DNA of 64,000 nucleotides from Pseudoscleropodium purum (GCA_963969395.1 OZ017802.1:5458501-5522500), one strand, 5' to 3'; numbered from the stretch's first letter, positions 11,683-23,469 are shown. Notes: generated from the letters alone by a model not told the origin. Program-made: numbers and translations.

Positions 11683-12888
11683 CAACGTTTTAAGAGCTCA
11701 TTGCATTTTGGGGGAAGCTAAACTTCTTGAGAAAAAATTCAGTAAATTTTTGTAGGAATAAAAATGAAATTAGCATCTAACCAAAGTCATTTCATATTTT
11801 TGGAACCTTCTTAAAATTAGTTACAAATTTTTGAAGTTAACCCCTGATTTCCCAAGGCCATTTTTTTGTCAAAAACCATTCAAAACTGTCTTTTTTGGCA
11901 AGTTCATCCAAGAATACAAAAAATTCATTTTTTTAGAATCTAACCGTAGTATCTTATATTTTACTTGTCTTAGCTCACATGGTAAAAATTTCATGAAGTT
12001 TGACCCTACAAATTGGAAGATATTAGCATTCAAAGTTGAAAAAGAAAGTTTTTTTTGAACACTAGCCTACAATTTCAGATGACTTTGACTGCTAATTGTG
12101 AATTTTTTTGCACTACAGACTTTGAATTAAAATTTTTTTATGTTGAAGAATTGAATTGAAAGTCTAGGAAATTTTTTTTTTTAAAAAAACAAATTTGATT
12201 TTCATTCTTTGAAAAAATGCTAAGTAAAAGTAGGTCCAAGATTGGAAAAAAAACTAAATCGTTAATAACTCCAAGATGGGATTGAAAGATAATAATCCCA
12301 ATGGTGAGATTGTTTTAGCAAGCAAACACAACATTCTCAAAAAAAATTGTGAAAAATTGTGAAAATTGCATTCAGAAATGAACCCTATAAGTTATTTTTT
12401 CAGGAAGATGCTGAAATTGCCCGAAAAACAAAATTGTCTTTAACTTTCTCATTATTTGTCCAAATAGAACGAATCAAAGCTTCACAAGTAGACAAAAAGA
12501 ATACATTTCACGGGAAAAAAAATTAAAATTTATTTTGATTTTTTGCAATTTTTTTTGTACTGTCCGTCAAGTTCAATTTCACGCTTTTTGTAGTATAACT
12601 TTTGCTCCCAAGCACCAATTGAAATAAAAATTATATAGCCACATAGATAATTAGTTTTTCTATCTTACAAGAAAGTTTCAAAACAATTCACCAAAAATTG
12701 AGATCACAAGAACCTACCTAAAATCTGATTTGTCCCCCGAGGGGACAATGGGAATTTAGGGGTTAAAATGCAGAGGTCACCAAAAGCAACCCATTTTCAA
12801 ACGTATGTTTGGTATATTGAAGAAAGAAAAATGCACCTCTGTATTAGAGTTTGCTTTTAGAGCAAAGTTGCTTGTAGAGCACCCTACC
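11683..12888 (+). mobile_element. TTAA element family F split by a family G element
   Basis: Left half (11690-11836, GAGCTCATTGCATTTTGGGGG up to TTTTTGAAG) and right half (from 12767, ending ACCCTACC before TTAG at 12889) together make one family F copy. The break is filled by the family G element at 11841-12762. The first 40 bp of the F copy are missing, next to the family B element that ends at 11678. Confidence 0.65.
11841..12762 (+). mobile_element. TTAA element family G, 922 bp
   Basis: TTAA at 11837-11840 and 12763-12766 are intact. Left end CCCCTGATTTCCCAAGG, right end inverted CCCCTAAATTCCCATTG. The body aligns with 19921, 28508 (reversed) and 29651. No open frame of note. It sits inside a family F element and is therefore younger than that copy. 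Confidence 0.85.
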
Positions 12889-12892
12889 TTAG

Positions 12893-14113
12893 TAATCCTA
12901 TAGAAGTTCACAATGAATGCTATAAGAAGTGCTAAAAAAATCATTATACAATATATCAATGGAAAGATTAAAGAATGCTCTATACGAGTCAATACTATAG
13001 ATATGATGCAAGAATTTTATATATTTATCACATATTTTCAAAAGTAATCTTATCATATTTGGGTCAAGCATTTAGTGCATTAAATACTTAAGTTACTCCA
13101 AGCTTAGAACAATGTTTGGAGAACACTACCAATTAATTTATTGTTAGGTAGAGCCTTTGGAAAAAATACCTATTGGAGTGTAAAAAATAGAGGATCCAAA
13201 ACCAAAAAGAAAATTAATAGGATTGGAAACCAATCAAAGTGCAAAAATAAAAAGTAGATTTGTAGCTACCATTTTATAAATTTGTTAGATTTTGGCTACT
13301 TGCCATTTTGAATTCAAAGTTAATACACGGGGTGTTGGAGGTAGGTATGTTTTTTAGATAAAGCAGGTATCATTTTAGAATTTGCCATTAAAGGACTTAA
13401 AGTGCTTGGAGAAAGTGAGGGCAAGTACTACTATAGGATTGGTTGTGGCGGCAAACTCCTATTGTCTCGTCCATGCTTGCTTAATGTAATGAAACTTGGA
13501 ATTTAGTTTTAAAATTGACACTAAGTCTTTGAAAGAAGATTCCACCTTTATAAATTTGAAGTTGAAGGAAAGTGGCCGGTGAGAATTTGATACTCAAGGA
13601 AATAAACTAAGAAATCTTAATGAGAAGAGGAGACAAATTAGAGTTAACGATAAAGTGTGTGTAATGAAATGATGGACTAAGAACCAGAGTTTTTTTTTTT
13701 TTTTTTTCTTGATACAAGCAAAGGTACCTTTACTGCAAAGAAAGGGAAACCAAAACCCAGCTGCAAGCAGCCTGAGGGGGCAAGTAACCGACCAGACCAA
13801 ACACTAAAATACAACAAGGACATGGGAGTTTGAAAAAAAAAAGGGCAAAACTCCTAGATTAGGACCTCGAATGAAGTCTACAAAGTGGGACTCATTGTAT
13901 GAATACCTTTGTTAACCCTTGGAAATCATCCCTTTTCATAACCATGTGAATCATTGGCTTAAAATATTGCAAAGTACTCATTGAAATGTCTAGCTATTGT
14001 AGAAGACCTTTTCTATTCTTACAAAATTTAGAGGTTGTTTTTTGGGTTAAGATACCATGGCAACTCCGGAAACTTCCAAAATGCTTCCGGCTTGAACCAC
14101 CACTCACTTGCAG
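12893..14113. other. AT-rich DNA, no gene recognised
   Basis: Contains a T-run at about 13690-13707 and short open frames only. No repeat ends or coding homology were recognised. Confidence 0.35.
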
Positions 14114-14117
14114 TTAA

Positions 14118-14395
14118 CTATAGTAGTCTACTCTAAAAGTGCCCATGCTCTAGAAGTGATCATGACATAGAGGTACACTTTTCTTTTTTCAATGTTCCAG
14201 TAGCGTACATTTTAGGAGGTGATCGCTTCTGATAACCACTGCATTTCAACTTCAAAAATTTGTAACTAATTCCACAAAGGTCCAAAAAAATATGAAATAA
14301 TTTGGATTAGATGTCATTTTCATTTTTCTTCCTTTGCAAATTTGCTGAAAATTGTTTCAAGGAGTTTAGCTTCCCCCCAAGCAATCAACTCTTAA
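14118..14395 (-). mobile_element. TTAA element family F, right part missing
   Basis: TTAA at 14114-14117, decayed end CTATAGTAG, then the reversed family F body (AACTTCAAAAATTTGTAACTAATTCCAC in two runs; CAAGGAGTTTAGCTTCC). The family B element at 14396 starts where the F copy breaks off; the rest of F was not found on the far side. Confidence 0.55.
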
Positions 14396-15304
14396 AAGGT
14401 GCGTTTTTTGGCAACATAACTTTTTGGGGTAGGTGCATGTGAGTGGAAATTTCCATAGTTTTGGCCCAAATTTTAATGGAAGGTGAAGACGAGGAATATC
14501 TTCATGTGCGCTAAATTTCAAGACATTTGGAAATATGAATCAAAAGTTATGGCCTAATATGTAGTTTGTTTCTCAACTCGAGTAGTCCGGCAAATCTAAA
14601 AAATCACTTTTTTCAAAAATAAAAATTTCAAATTATTTTTCTAGATTTATATATACACAAAAAGCTTTGAATCATTCTATTTTGATCAATGAGTCAAAAG
14701 TTATGAGGTGTTTTAGTTTGCGGACGGTTATGGATTTTCTACTCCAAAATAAACTTTGAAGTTCTTTATCAAACTCAATTTTCAATATTTTTGGAAAAAA
14801 ATAAAAATATTAGGTGAAGATTGTTTATTACAACATTACAACCATTGGAATTGGCATTTTTCAATTCCATCACTAAATTATTAAGAATTTAGTATTTTGA
14901 CTCATTCTCTATTTCTTTTTACTTACTATTTTTTTTCCTATATGTTGTACAATTCCAAATGATCTGAAATTTTTTAAGCATGTAGCCAACTTGCCTTGAA
15001 GAATGAATCCAAAGAGTTGCAACCATTTTGAACATTTTTTCATACAAATGTGACCTTCTGAAGTGCAGCTACCCAGTTTTTCGCAATGCCCCCAAAAGGC
15101 CTTTTGTCAATTGAAATGCTAATATCTTGCAATCTACATGGTGAAAATTTGTGAAATTTTTTCCACATCTTCTTAGACTATCATAATACAAGATCCTATG
15201 GTTGAATGTGTCCAAAAATATTTTTAATTTTTTTTTGGTACTTGTCCTAAAAATGGCAGTTTTCGAGCGTTTTTGTTAAAAACATAGTCGAGTAACTTTA
15301 GGGG
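14396..15304 (+). mobile_element. TTAA element family B, about 909 bp
   Basis: The right end CTTTAGGGG followed by TTAA (15305-15308) is intact. The left end is eroded (TTAA then AAGGTGCG) but the next block TTTTTTGGCAACATAAC is the normal family B start. The body aligns with 60339-61284 in the same orientation. Confidence 0.75.
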
Positions 15305-15308
15305 TTAA

Positions 15309-15936
15309 CCTTGTTTGCAAACAAAAATAGCAAAAAAAAAGCATCAGAGCTCGGAGCTGGCTGAGTTTGACAAAGTGCTGAATTTTTCATTTTTGTACTT
15401 CTTTAGTTGGCATCAATTGAAGTGCTGTTGCTGTGCTGCATCCGTCTTTTCCAGGCACCGTTTGGAAAGCCAATTCAGTTTTACTTCTCCGTCCTGACTG
15501 ACAGGAACCGCCCTCTTGACCCCGGGAGTTGATCACACACACACAACTCAAGCTTAACTTAATTTTAGAACTTCGACTTTTCCACTTTCCATGAATCCAT
15601 GTTGCCGTTCCACTCAGTCACCCACAACCACAAGACGGAGTACAAGACACGCTTTTGTATTATTTTTTTAATTTCCCTTGGAGTGGATTAGTGGAAAACT
15701 GGAAATAGGAGATTTCATTAATCCGTACTCCTGGAGGAAGTAATGGTGCTCACTGTTCATGGAAAGATCTCGCCTTTGACACGAGACATGCGCAATGCAT
15801 TTGCCTGTTGTGTACAAGGCAAGGTGAAGAATCAGTGCACTAAAAGCTGCAGCCATCATAACTTTTGCCTGTTGTGAACTTTTCAAAGCTAACTTGGCAC
15901 CGTTCCATTGGCACGCCCTGTCACCATTGCAACTCA
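15309..15936. other. GC-balanced segment with a small open frame
   Basis: A 98-codon minus-strand frame (15668-15964) has a hydrophobic stretch (MMAAAFSALILHLALYTTG) but its start lies inside the family F element at 15940, and I recognise no family. A (CA)n run is at about 15535. Best read as an old unassigned segment. Confidence 0.25.
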
Positions 15937-15939
15937 TTA

Positions 15940-16264
15940 GGTAGGAGGTCCATGAACCAACCATTTAAGAGCTGGAACTGATTTGTGGGAAGGTGAGACT
16001 TCTTCAAATATTTTGCAGAAAATTTTTCTTGAAAGACAAGTAGAATTGGCATCTGACCCAAGTTGTTTCATATTTTTTAAAGCTGTGTGGAATTAGTTAT
16101 GAAATTTTGAAGTTGAAATGGCACAATGCTCTAATAGCGTTTACTTCCTGAAATGTACATTTTTTGTACATGGCTGAAGGCTACAAAAAAGCAACTTGTT
16201 CAAGCAGTGCACATTTAAGGAGATGGATGCTTATTGAACCTATGCGCTTTTAGAACCTCCTATC
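15940..16264 (+). mobile_element. TTAA element family F, 325 bp
   Basis: Left end GGTAGGAGGTCCATGAA and right end GAACCTCCTATC are inverted repeats. The right flank is TTAA (16265-16268); the left flank has lost one A. The body aligns with 21509-21828. Confidence 0.75.
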
Positions 16265-16338
16265 TTAACTGTCTTTCTTTGCAACTTCCTTCCTATACCT
16301 TTGGATTCTGAAAGATCAAAGGTTGTCATTGAAAAATC

Positions 16339-16550
16339 ATTAGATGAAATTTGGAGGCAAGGAGGGGCTGTATCAAGCTTGTTTCTTTTTCTATTCCATC
16401 CACAATGACAAAATGCAATGATGTAAAAAAAAAATTCAAAAATGACATAGTACTCTCTCGACCACATGAGATTGCACAACTAGTAGCATTTCTAGTGTTT
16501 TCAGAGCCAAGGAACTCCCAATCTTCTAAAGCCCCCAAATTTCATCTAAT
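16339..16550. repeat. Inverted repeat, 16-bp perfect arms
   Basis: Arms ATTAGATGAAATTTGG at 16339-16354 and its exact reverse complement at 16535-16550 enclose 180 bp. This resembles a small foldback element or MITE. The short frames across it (for example 16351-16623) are not convincing genes. Confidence 0.55.
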
Positions 16551-16624
16551 GGTACAACTGGTTATGTACAATAACCTATTCACCACTAGTATGGCTCATC
16601 AGTTATCTATACATACAAGTTAGT

Positions 16625-18103
16625 GTGGCTTCATGCTGTAGAATGTTTTTTTTGCCAAATGCAAATTAGTGTTACTAAAAGTATTAGGAATGAATTTAGA
16701 TCTATTTCTAAACTAGATTCACGTTGATTGCAAACATCATCCCTCACACCAAATGTGAACACACCCTAATTTCTATTCTTTGCACAATTGTCCTAAACTT
16801 CTTTATGTAAAGACTGATTTACCTTTATACTTTTGTTGTAAATCATTCACAACTATATCCTAAATTCATATAGAACATTAGAAGATTTTCAACAACTTTA
16901 AAGGATTACAAGTTTCCCAAACTACCAACATCAAGGGAACAACCTTGAAGCTCTTGCTTGATGTGGCATGGTGATTGCCACTTCATGAAAAAATAATTTT
17001 AAAATGAATTTTTTTTTAAACTTTTTTTCCATTCTAATTTTTTTAATTTAAAAAAAAATTAAAAAAAATTGATAGCGGGAACATGGTCAACGAAACAGCC
17101 CTAAAACGGCCCTCCTAACCCCCCCAAAATCTTCTAATGACATTATTCCGTCTTCTTGTCATTGATATATTACACAATTTTTCTTAAATATTCTTTGGTG
17201 AATGTAAATTTGATGAAGTGCACATCTAAAAACATTCATCATCCATACAAATGATGGTCATGCATTTAGAGGCATTAGAGAAAACTTGGACTTTCTAAAG
17301 AGCCATTTTTCTACTCACCAAATGTGCAAATACAACAAAAAGTGAAAATAATTTTCTTTTTAAATTTTTTTTTTAAATTAAAAAAATTATGTACCATGTG
17401 ATTGCTTCAAGTGCCATGTTAAATTATGAATTTTTTTCAAGTTCAAGTTTTTTTAATATAATTTTTTATCCCCTATATTTGTTCATCAAATGACATGTTT
17501 CAACCTTCTAGAAATTTTCTCTAATGATGGGTTATATGACTATATAGAACTTTCATGTCATTTACAATTGAAATAGTATTATGAGATTGTGTCTAATGAA
17601 AACATTAAAATGGTTGGAACAAATTAGCAAGATTTTTTGGAAGTAATTTCCAACTTTGCTATACAATATTATGCTCTTAAGCCAAAATTGACCCTAGTAC
17701 CATTTAAACCTCACTCAAATATCAAATATCAAATACCATTGATCCAAATATCACCCATTTTAACACACAAGTATCAAATACAATATATTGTAAAACTTGC
17801 ATGTCATGCTACTAAAGATAGATGGACTCAATTTTAGGACTACTTTCCAAAACCTCAACATGATAACTTCACTTTATTCACTAATTCACAAAGTTGTCTA
17901 AAATAGAGGGCTCCACCAATGGATTCCACAACACCAAGATCATTTATCTCTTTTCTACCGCAAAGGGATTGCAAAAAATAAAGTATGCTAATCCTATTAT
18001 AAGTAAATGTAAAGTGTGTAAAATGAATTACCATGAGTTGGAGTTTGAGAAAAATACAAGACCGAACTCCTTGAAGCACACAAATTGGGGTTTAAATTTT
18101 CCT
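16625..18103. other. AT-rich DNA, no gene recognised
   Basis: Long A/T runs around 17000-17060 and 17340-17390, separated by related GTGCCATG/TGGCATGG words at 16975 and 17400. No coding or element ends recognised. Confidence 0.35.
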
Positions 18104-18370
18104 CTGACACCTGCTATTCAAATTGGAGAGACCTTTACAATTAATTCTATTGGTAACTCCATTTTCAAGTGGTTAAATTTGAATAGTGAGCCTAAACTTT
18201 TATCCCCCCAATTTGAAGTCTAATGGAGTTTAGTGTTGTGTTTTTTTTGTACTTTTCCTAATTAGACCTTCCTCTAACACCTCTCGCTCAACCTAGGAAG
18301 ACCTTTAACAATTGACTCTATTGTTGACCCTATTTTGGATTGGTTAATTTTGTATTTTGTGCCCAAACTT
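18104..18370. repeat. Diverged direct duplication, period about 165 bp
   Basis: The stretch from 18104 (CTCTGACACCTGC, GAGAGACCTTTACAATT, GAGCCTAAACTT) is repeated from 18271 (CTCTAACACCTCTC, GGAAGACCTTTAACAATTGAC, GTGCCCAAACTT). Similarity is moderate and no function is apparent. Confidence 0.45.
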
Positions 18371-19426
18371 CGTAATCCGTTTTCCCCTCCACGAGAACTC
18401 TCCTCGCACATCATCTCCTCCCAAGAGTCAAGACTACGGAATCCCTCCCTCCCTCCTTCCCTCCTTCTCAAACCGCTTTGTCCATGACTTTCGACGCTTT
18501 CTTTTCTCACCAGACCCCGCCCACGGCACTCATCATGTCAAAAGCGTGTAGGTTAACTTAGCTCATGGCATTCTATTTCCAGAGCTTCCCAACTCAAGAA
18601 ACTTCCCCCATTGATTATTACTCCGAAAAGACTTGGCCGGCGATCCAAAGTGGTGTCAAGTGGAGAGCAACTGTGCCTGCTGCGACGGAGCATCTGATTC
18701 AACTGAAAGTGGTGCCCAACAAGTCCACAAATCGACTGTCGTAGTTGCAGCAGAAACGGCAGCAGCATGGAGATCGATTGCACAGAGTCCCAGAAACAGG
18801 TTTGACCATGCAAAATTAAACAGAACCAACAGAAGATTCAAAGCCAGAACTGAACTGAACACAAAAAGAAAGGTTCACAAATAGCTGATCGGTAGCAGAG
18901 AGTTTTACGTTACGTTACGTTACCGGCGTCGTGTCACAAACTTCATGACGATTGATGAACCGGACTGGGTTCTTCGGTATTCTGTATTATAAAAAACCCT
19001 AAAAGCTCGGTCTGTGTTGATAATTTGGGACTGCGTGTAATAATATAGAGTCCGGGTATACTGGTTAACTGCTATTTCTCTAACTGAATTTGTCACATTC
19101 CTTTGGAGGTTTCGGTGCATTGCAAGTGAGCCGCTTTGACTTCGAACTGTTCTGTAAACTACAGTAGGTTTCCTATTTTGCTTGCCAATTACTTAACTGC
19201 TCGTGGTGGACTTTTTGTTGGGTTTTTTGAACTTATCTTTTTGTAAGTTAGTGGCAAATTGCACGTTATGAATTGGCACATGTTTCTTCAGTTTCTGAAC
19301 TATTTCTCTTTTTCAGGGAGTTCGTATTCATACTGACACACTGTTGCTTTTCCCGAGGAAAAATGAAAACTACTATTAGAAAAAAACAAACTGGTTCCAG
19401 TGAGTTCGGTGATCAGAAGTTTTGAA
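18371..19426. other. GC-balanced island, no gene recognised
   Basis: Contains a CCCTCCCTCC tract near 18440 and GTTACGTTACGTTACC near 18908. Open frames up to 86 codons on both strands, none recognised. Confidence 0.25.
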
Positions 19427-19430
19427 GTAA

Positions 19431-19839
19431 GGTAGGAGGCTGTAATTGCGACCCTCTCCTTGCAACCGCCCCATAGCTGATTGTAAAATGGATGGGAGCT
19501 GATTTTTAAACAGACCACTGTTGCTCTTGAATGAATCAAGAAAAATTTACTTATTTTATTCCAAGAGCCAATCATTTCCTCCATGGTTCAGAAATCGCTT
19601 TAGAAGTTGCAAGGGATAGATTTTGGGAGACCTATGGGTCACAAACAGGTACCCTACTGCAGATATCTTTGAAAATTCGTAACTAATTCAAAAATGATTC
19701 AAAAAATATGAAACCACTTGTGTTACGTTCGGTATCCATTTTTCTTTCCCTGAAAAATGAGCTAAATTTTTTTCTGTTTGTGCAAACCTATGAAAAAGCC
19801 GGATCAGCCCGTAAAGGGTTGCTTTTACAGCCACCTACC
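19431..19839 (-). mobile_element. TTAA element family F, 409 bp
   Basis: Ends GGTAGGAGGCTGTAA and inverted GGTAGGTGGCTGTAA match well. Flanks GTAA and TTAC are decayed TTAA. The body block CGTAACTAATTCAAAAATG is the reversed family F core. Longer than the other copies, so it may carry an internal insertion. Confidence 0.65.
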
Positions 19840-20007
19840 TTACCGTGCCGAGCAAAATACAGATGTTCAAATGATGCCCATCCGTGCACTCTGTGGAGGT
19901 TTTGGAGGGCTTTTGACTAACTTCTAAAGTCTCAATCGAGGTCTTATTTTAGGTCAAAAAATCAGTCAAAATTGTTGTTTCTAGTGTCAAGAGCAAAAAG
20001 AGTTTAA

Positions 20008-20228
20008 CCCGTAAACACCTCAATCCTTATTTGATTTTTTGCACATTTTGGCTTATATCTTTTTACAGAAATATCTTTGACTGCAATTTCATGAATTTGG
20101 TCATTAAGAAAGGTTGCCTTTTCAAGATTCAAGTATTACATTGGATGAATGAAAAGTTTGTTCAACTATACAACTTCTGGAAGCTCTTTGTTCATTGTTC
20201 AGAATATGGACATCAACATGCTTCAAGG
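20008..20228 (+). mobile_element. TTAA element family C, 221 bp
   Basis: TTAA at 20004-20007 and 20229-20232. Left end CCCGTAAACACCTCAATCC, right end inverted CCTTGAAGCATG. Body aligns with 62415-62619. Nested in the family G copy at 19921. Confidence 0.75.
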
Positions 20229-20759
20229 TTAAAATGAGAGTATTTTTTTTGCATATCTAATTGTATGATCTTGCAATAGACTAGTATGACAATATGTGGA
20301 AAAAATCTCAAAATTTTTGATTGCATAGATTGCAAGATAATGTATTCAAAGTGAAGAGAACATGGATTTGGGGGGCATAGTGACAAATTACTTTATGAGA
20401 CTTTGAATCCTTGTAACTTGAAATTTTTGCACTATATATTTTGAATTTTTTCTTAAATTATCATGAAAAATTGAGTTGAAAGTTCATAAAAATTATTAAA
20501 TTTTAAATCTTTAAAAAGTTATTAAATAGAAGTATATATGAAATAGAAGAGTAAACTAAATCATTAATAGTTCTAAGATAGAATTAGAACACACTAATCC
20601 AAATTGAGAGGTTGTTCTTACAATCAAAGTTAATCCTATATAACTTTTTGTCTTGGAAAAATGTGAAAATTGAGCTCAAAAACTAATCAAATCCATTATT
20701 TTCTTAAGAACTCAAGATGCTCCATAATTTTCTTTATCTGTTGTGATAATGCATCAAAG

Positions 20760-21185
20760 TTCACATTGCAATTAATGCACCCCCCCCCCCCCCCCCTCCT
20801 TCTTTATAAGAATCAATAATCATTGATCTCATAAACAAACCTCCCCCCCTCCAATACCATTGATCTTGAAAAATTAAATAATATGGATATGGATATATAA
20901 GATAGATATAGAATACAAAATATATAGCATGTGAAATATGCATGCAATATATATGAAATATGTATGAGATACATGCATAAATGTATGACCATATAGATAT
21001 ATATTGTCCCATATTGTTTGCAAGTAAAGCACATATTATATAAATACAAGTATGGGGTTGAGGGAAGAGTATGTCATAAGTATCCATGTCAATTTTTCAA
21101 CCAATAGTAAAGTGACAAGTATAACCCCTTTCACATTTTTTGGAAAAGTTCAACAACCAATGGTTAAATGCCACTTGTACCCCTT
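20760..21185. repeat. Poly-C and GATATGGATAT-type repeat (partner at 44400)
   Basis: A run of about 18 C near 20779, then TTGATCTTGAAAAATTAAA, then irregular ATATGGATATGG units, then GTCCCATATTGTTTGC. The same order of blocks occurs at 44400-44745. It interrupts the family G alignment, so it is an insertion; ends are not defined. Open frames across it (up to 108 codons, minus) are repeat artefacts. Confidence 0.5.
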
Positions 21186-21508
21186 GAAGCTTTCCATGTA
21201 GACAAAAATACAATCTATGAAAAAAAAGAAATTATATTTCATTTTAAGTTCATGTAAATTTTTTTGTTGCCACCAAGTTGAAATTTGGGCTCATTGTGGT
21301 TTAATTTTTGTTTTAGAGCATAGACTAAAATAAAAAATTATATTCCTAGAAAGCTAATTAATTTTTCTATCTTACAAATAAGTTTGAGAAAATTTCACCA
21401 AAATTTTTGCTTATAGGAAATTACCTGAAATCCATTTTTCCTTATAAAGACAATGGGACCTTCAACACAAAATGCAATTTGGAATTATATGAGGTGCAAT
21501 CCATTTAA

Positions 21509-21828
21509 GGTAGGAGGTCCATAAAGCACTCATTCAAAAGCTCAAATTGAATGTGGGGAGGTGGATCTTCTTAAAGTATTTTCAAAAAAATTCCTTCGAA
21601 GGCAAATGGAATTGGCATCTAACTCAAGTTGTTTCATATTTTTTGGAGCTTTGTTGAATTAGTTATGAATTTTTGAAGTCGAAATGCAATGGGCTCTAAA
21701 ATCATTCACCTCTTGAAATATAAACTATTTATACATTTTTGGTATAATGAAAAAGTAACATATACAAATAGTGTATACTCAAGGAGGTGGGCAAAATGAA
21801 AGCCCAAGCATTTAATGGACCTTCTACC
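21509..21828 (+). mobile_element. TTAA element family F, 320 bp, best copy
   Basis: Intact TTAA on both sides (21505-21508 and 21829-21832). Left end GGTAGGAGGTCCATAAA, right end inverted GGTAGAAGGTCCATTAAA. This is the clearest copy and defines the family ends. Confidence 0.85.
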
Positions 21829-22446
21829 TTAATAACTACAATTACACCCCACTACAAAAGAGCTCCAACAACACAACCAAACTTGCATTGCTGGAGAAAT
21901 TTGTACATTTTTCTTATAATTACTTTAATAAAGTTACATCATTTTGTATGCTATCTCAAACCTCAAAGGCATGAATATTAATCATTTTCTATATGTTTCT
22001 ATATATTTGAATGGATATAAAGATTCATGTTGCTCTTTCATTTTTGGTATTTTGTGTACAATTTATACCAATTTATGTACTTTATGTGTAAAGACAAAAC
22101 TGACTTTTCTATTCATGCAAAACACATTGAAAATGGTTTCTTTTTTCAACCTTTCAAGTTCAAAATGGCATGTCAACCACTTTGATATCCTCCTATTGTT
22201 GGTCAACATAGTGGTGAATGGAACTATATTGGGCCAAGGGGTGAAATCTGTTGCAACTACCATATTAGAAAAGGGCCAATAAATTGTTGTTGTATGCCAA
22301 GTCTCTTATAAAGTGGGGTTGAAAAAGTATGTATCCTTTTCAATTCCTACTACCAAAGTAGCGCAAACTACCATTCTAAAAACTATACCACAACCTAAAA
22401 ACTATCGCTATGGACCAAAAAATGAGATGTTATTTATATAAATGAA

Positions 22447-22447
<1 letters not shown>

Positions 22448-22530
<83 letters not shown>
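22448..22530. repeat. (TG)n(TA)n microsatellite
   Basis: About 28 TG units followed by about 12 TA units, inside the Tc1 element between its left inverted repeat and the transposase 3' end. Confidence 0.95.
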
Positions 22531-22554
22531 GCATGTGTATTTTTGGTAGAGTTT

Positions 22555-23370
22555 CAAATAAAAAATGCTTTGTGATTCTTCTTTGATGTGTATTTCACCA
22601 TCTTGTTGACCCTCCCTTTATGTTGATCACTTTTGCCGTTCATTCCAACATACTTTTGATCAAAGATGAAAATTGGGTGCAACGATTCTCCTTCCATACT
22701 TCTTCCAAAGTAAGTTGTCTTCATTTGCTCAATGTTTGGCAATATTGTGGGAGGCTTTTGAGTGGCAATCTTCATTGTATACCAAAGATTTTCAATGGGA
22801 TTCAAATCCAAAGATTGCACCCAATCCCTTGAGTTTTTCTAAGTGATGATTTCATGCCATTTCGTTGGGATTGCACTGCGATGAATTAGAACTCCATCTT
22901 TGATCAAGATGGCACCAAGAACATAAGGGAAAGAAGGCCTTCAAAGGCCCGTTGTAGATTATATCCACAAAGTCATGTGCTACACTCCTTCTTGAAGGCC
23001 TTATGTCCAATTGTGACTTCAATTCACCATAGAATGCACTCCATATCATCACCAATGACTTTTCACTTTTGAAGGTTGACGCAAGGCAATCTTTGTAGTT
23101 CTCCACACTACTAGTAGTGAATCTCCAAACATGCATATAGCATGTGTTTTAGCCAATCTCAAATGCAGAGTCGTCTCTTTTCAGAAAGCTTTGGTGCCCG
23201 GCCAGAGCGTGGTGCAGTCTCTACAGTTCCCTCTATTTTATACTTTTTAATGATAGTTGCGGCAGTTGACTTGGGGAGTGACATGTTAGTTTTGGGCAAT
23301 TGCACCCTTTTTTTTCACCAGCCTGGTAACGGCCAACGACAAGCGCCTTCTGTTCGCTACCAAGGTACAT
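22555..23370 (-). pseudogene. Broken Tc1-type DD34E transposase
   Basis: The probable start codon is ATG at 23370-23368 (MYLGSEQKALVVGRYQAG). A frameshift in an A-run follows, then a helix-turn-helix remnant in another frame: STAATIIKKYKIEGT and APRSGRAPKLSE, the GRPR-like end of the Tc1 DNA-binding region. The region that should hold the first catalytic Asp is deleted. It resumes at VWRFTTSSVENYKDCL and SLVMIWSAFYGELKSQL. The second Asp is in LIKDGVLIHRS (codon 22898-22896) and the Glu in SLDLNPIENLW (codon 22793-22791): exactly 34 residues lie between, with one TAG stop. That spacing is the DD34E of the Tc1 group, unlike the DD39D of the common plant mariner elements. It is not functional. 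Confidence 0.9.
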
Positions 23371-23469
23371 GGCTGTAAAGTTTTGGGAGGTTAGGACGTT
23401 GTATGGACAATAGAGTGGTGTGGTGGTGGAAGTGAAAAAGACGGATACTTTTTCAACCCCACTGTACTG

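Larger units (their letters stand above)
19921..21472 (+). mobile_element. TTAA element family G with two nested insertions
   Basis: A decayed left end (CTTCTAAAGTCTCAATCGAGG) and right end (GACAATGGGACCTTCAA) bracket a body that aligns with 11841 and 29651, for example CATAGATTGCAAGAT and TGGAGC-type blocks, and the CTTTCCATGTAGACAAAAATAC block. The alignment is broken by a family C element (20008-20228) and by the poly-C repeat at about 20760-21185. Confidence 0.6.
22311..23464 (-). mobile_element. Tc1/mariner element with TIRs and TA duplications
   Basis: The left end AAGTGGGGTTGAAAAAGTAT and the reverse complement of the right end CAGTGGGGTTGAAAAAGTAT match at 19 of 20 bases, with weaker similarity for another 25 bp. 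TA lies at 22309-22310 and 23465-23466. CAGT ends and TA target duplication are the Tc1/mariner signature. The body holds a broken transposase on the minus strand. Length 1154 bp is short for a Tc1 element; the deleted part is in the transposase. A (TG)n(TA)n microsatellite at 22448-22530 has grown inside it. Confidence 0.9.

Noticed and set aside
20761..21087. 108-codon minus-strand frame ending in poly-Gly
   Set aside because: Produced by the poly-C run and TA-rich repeat.
22448..22530. TG/TA tract as a possible Z-DNA or regulatory site
   Set aside because: A simple microsatellite inside a dead Tc1 element; no reason to assign a function.
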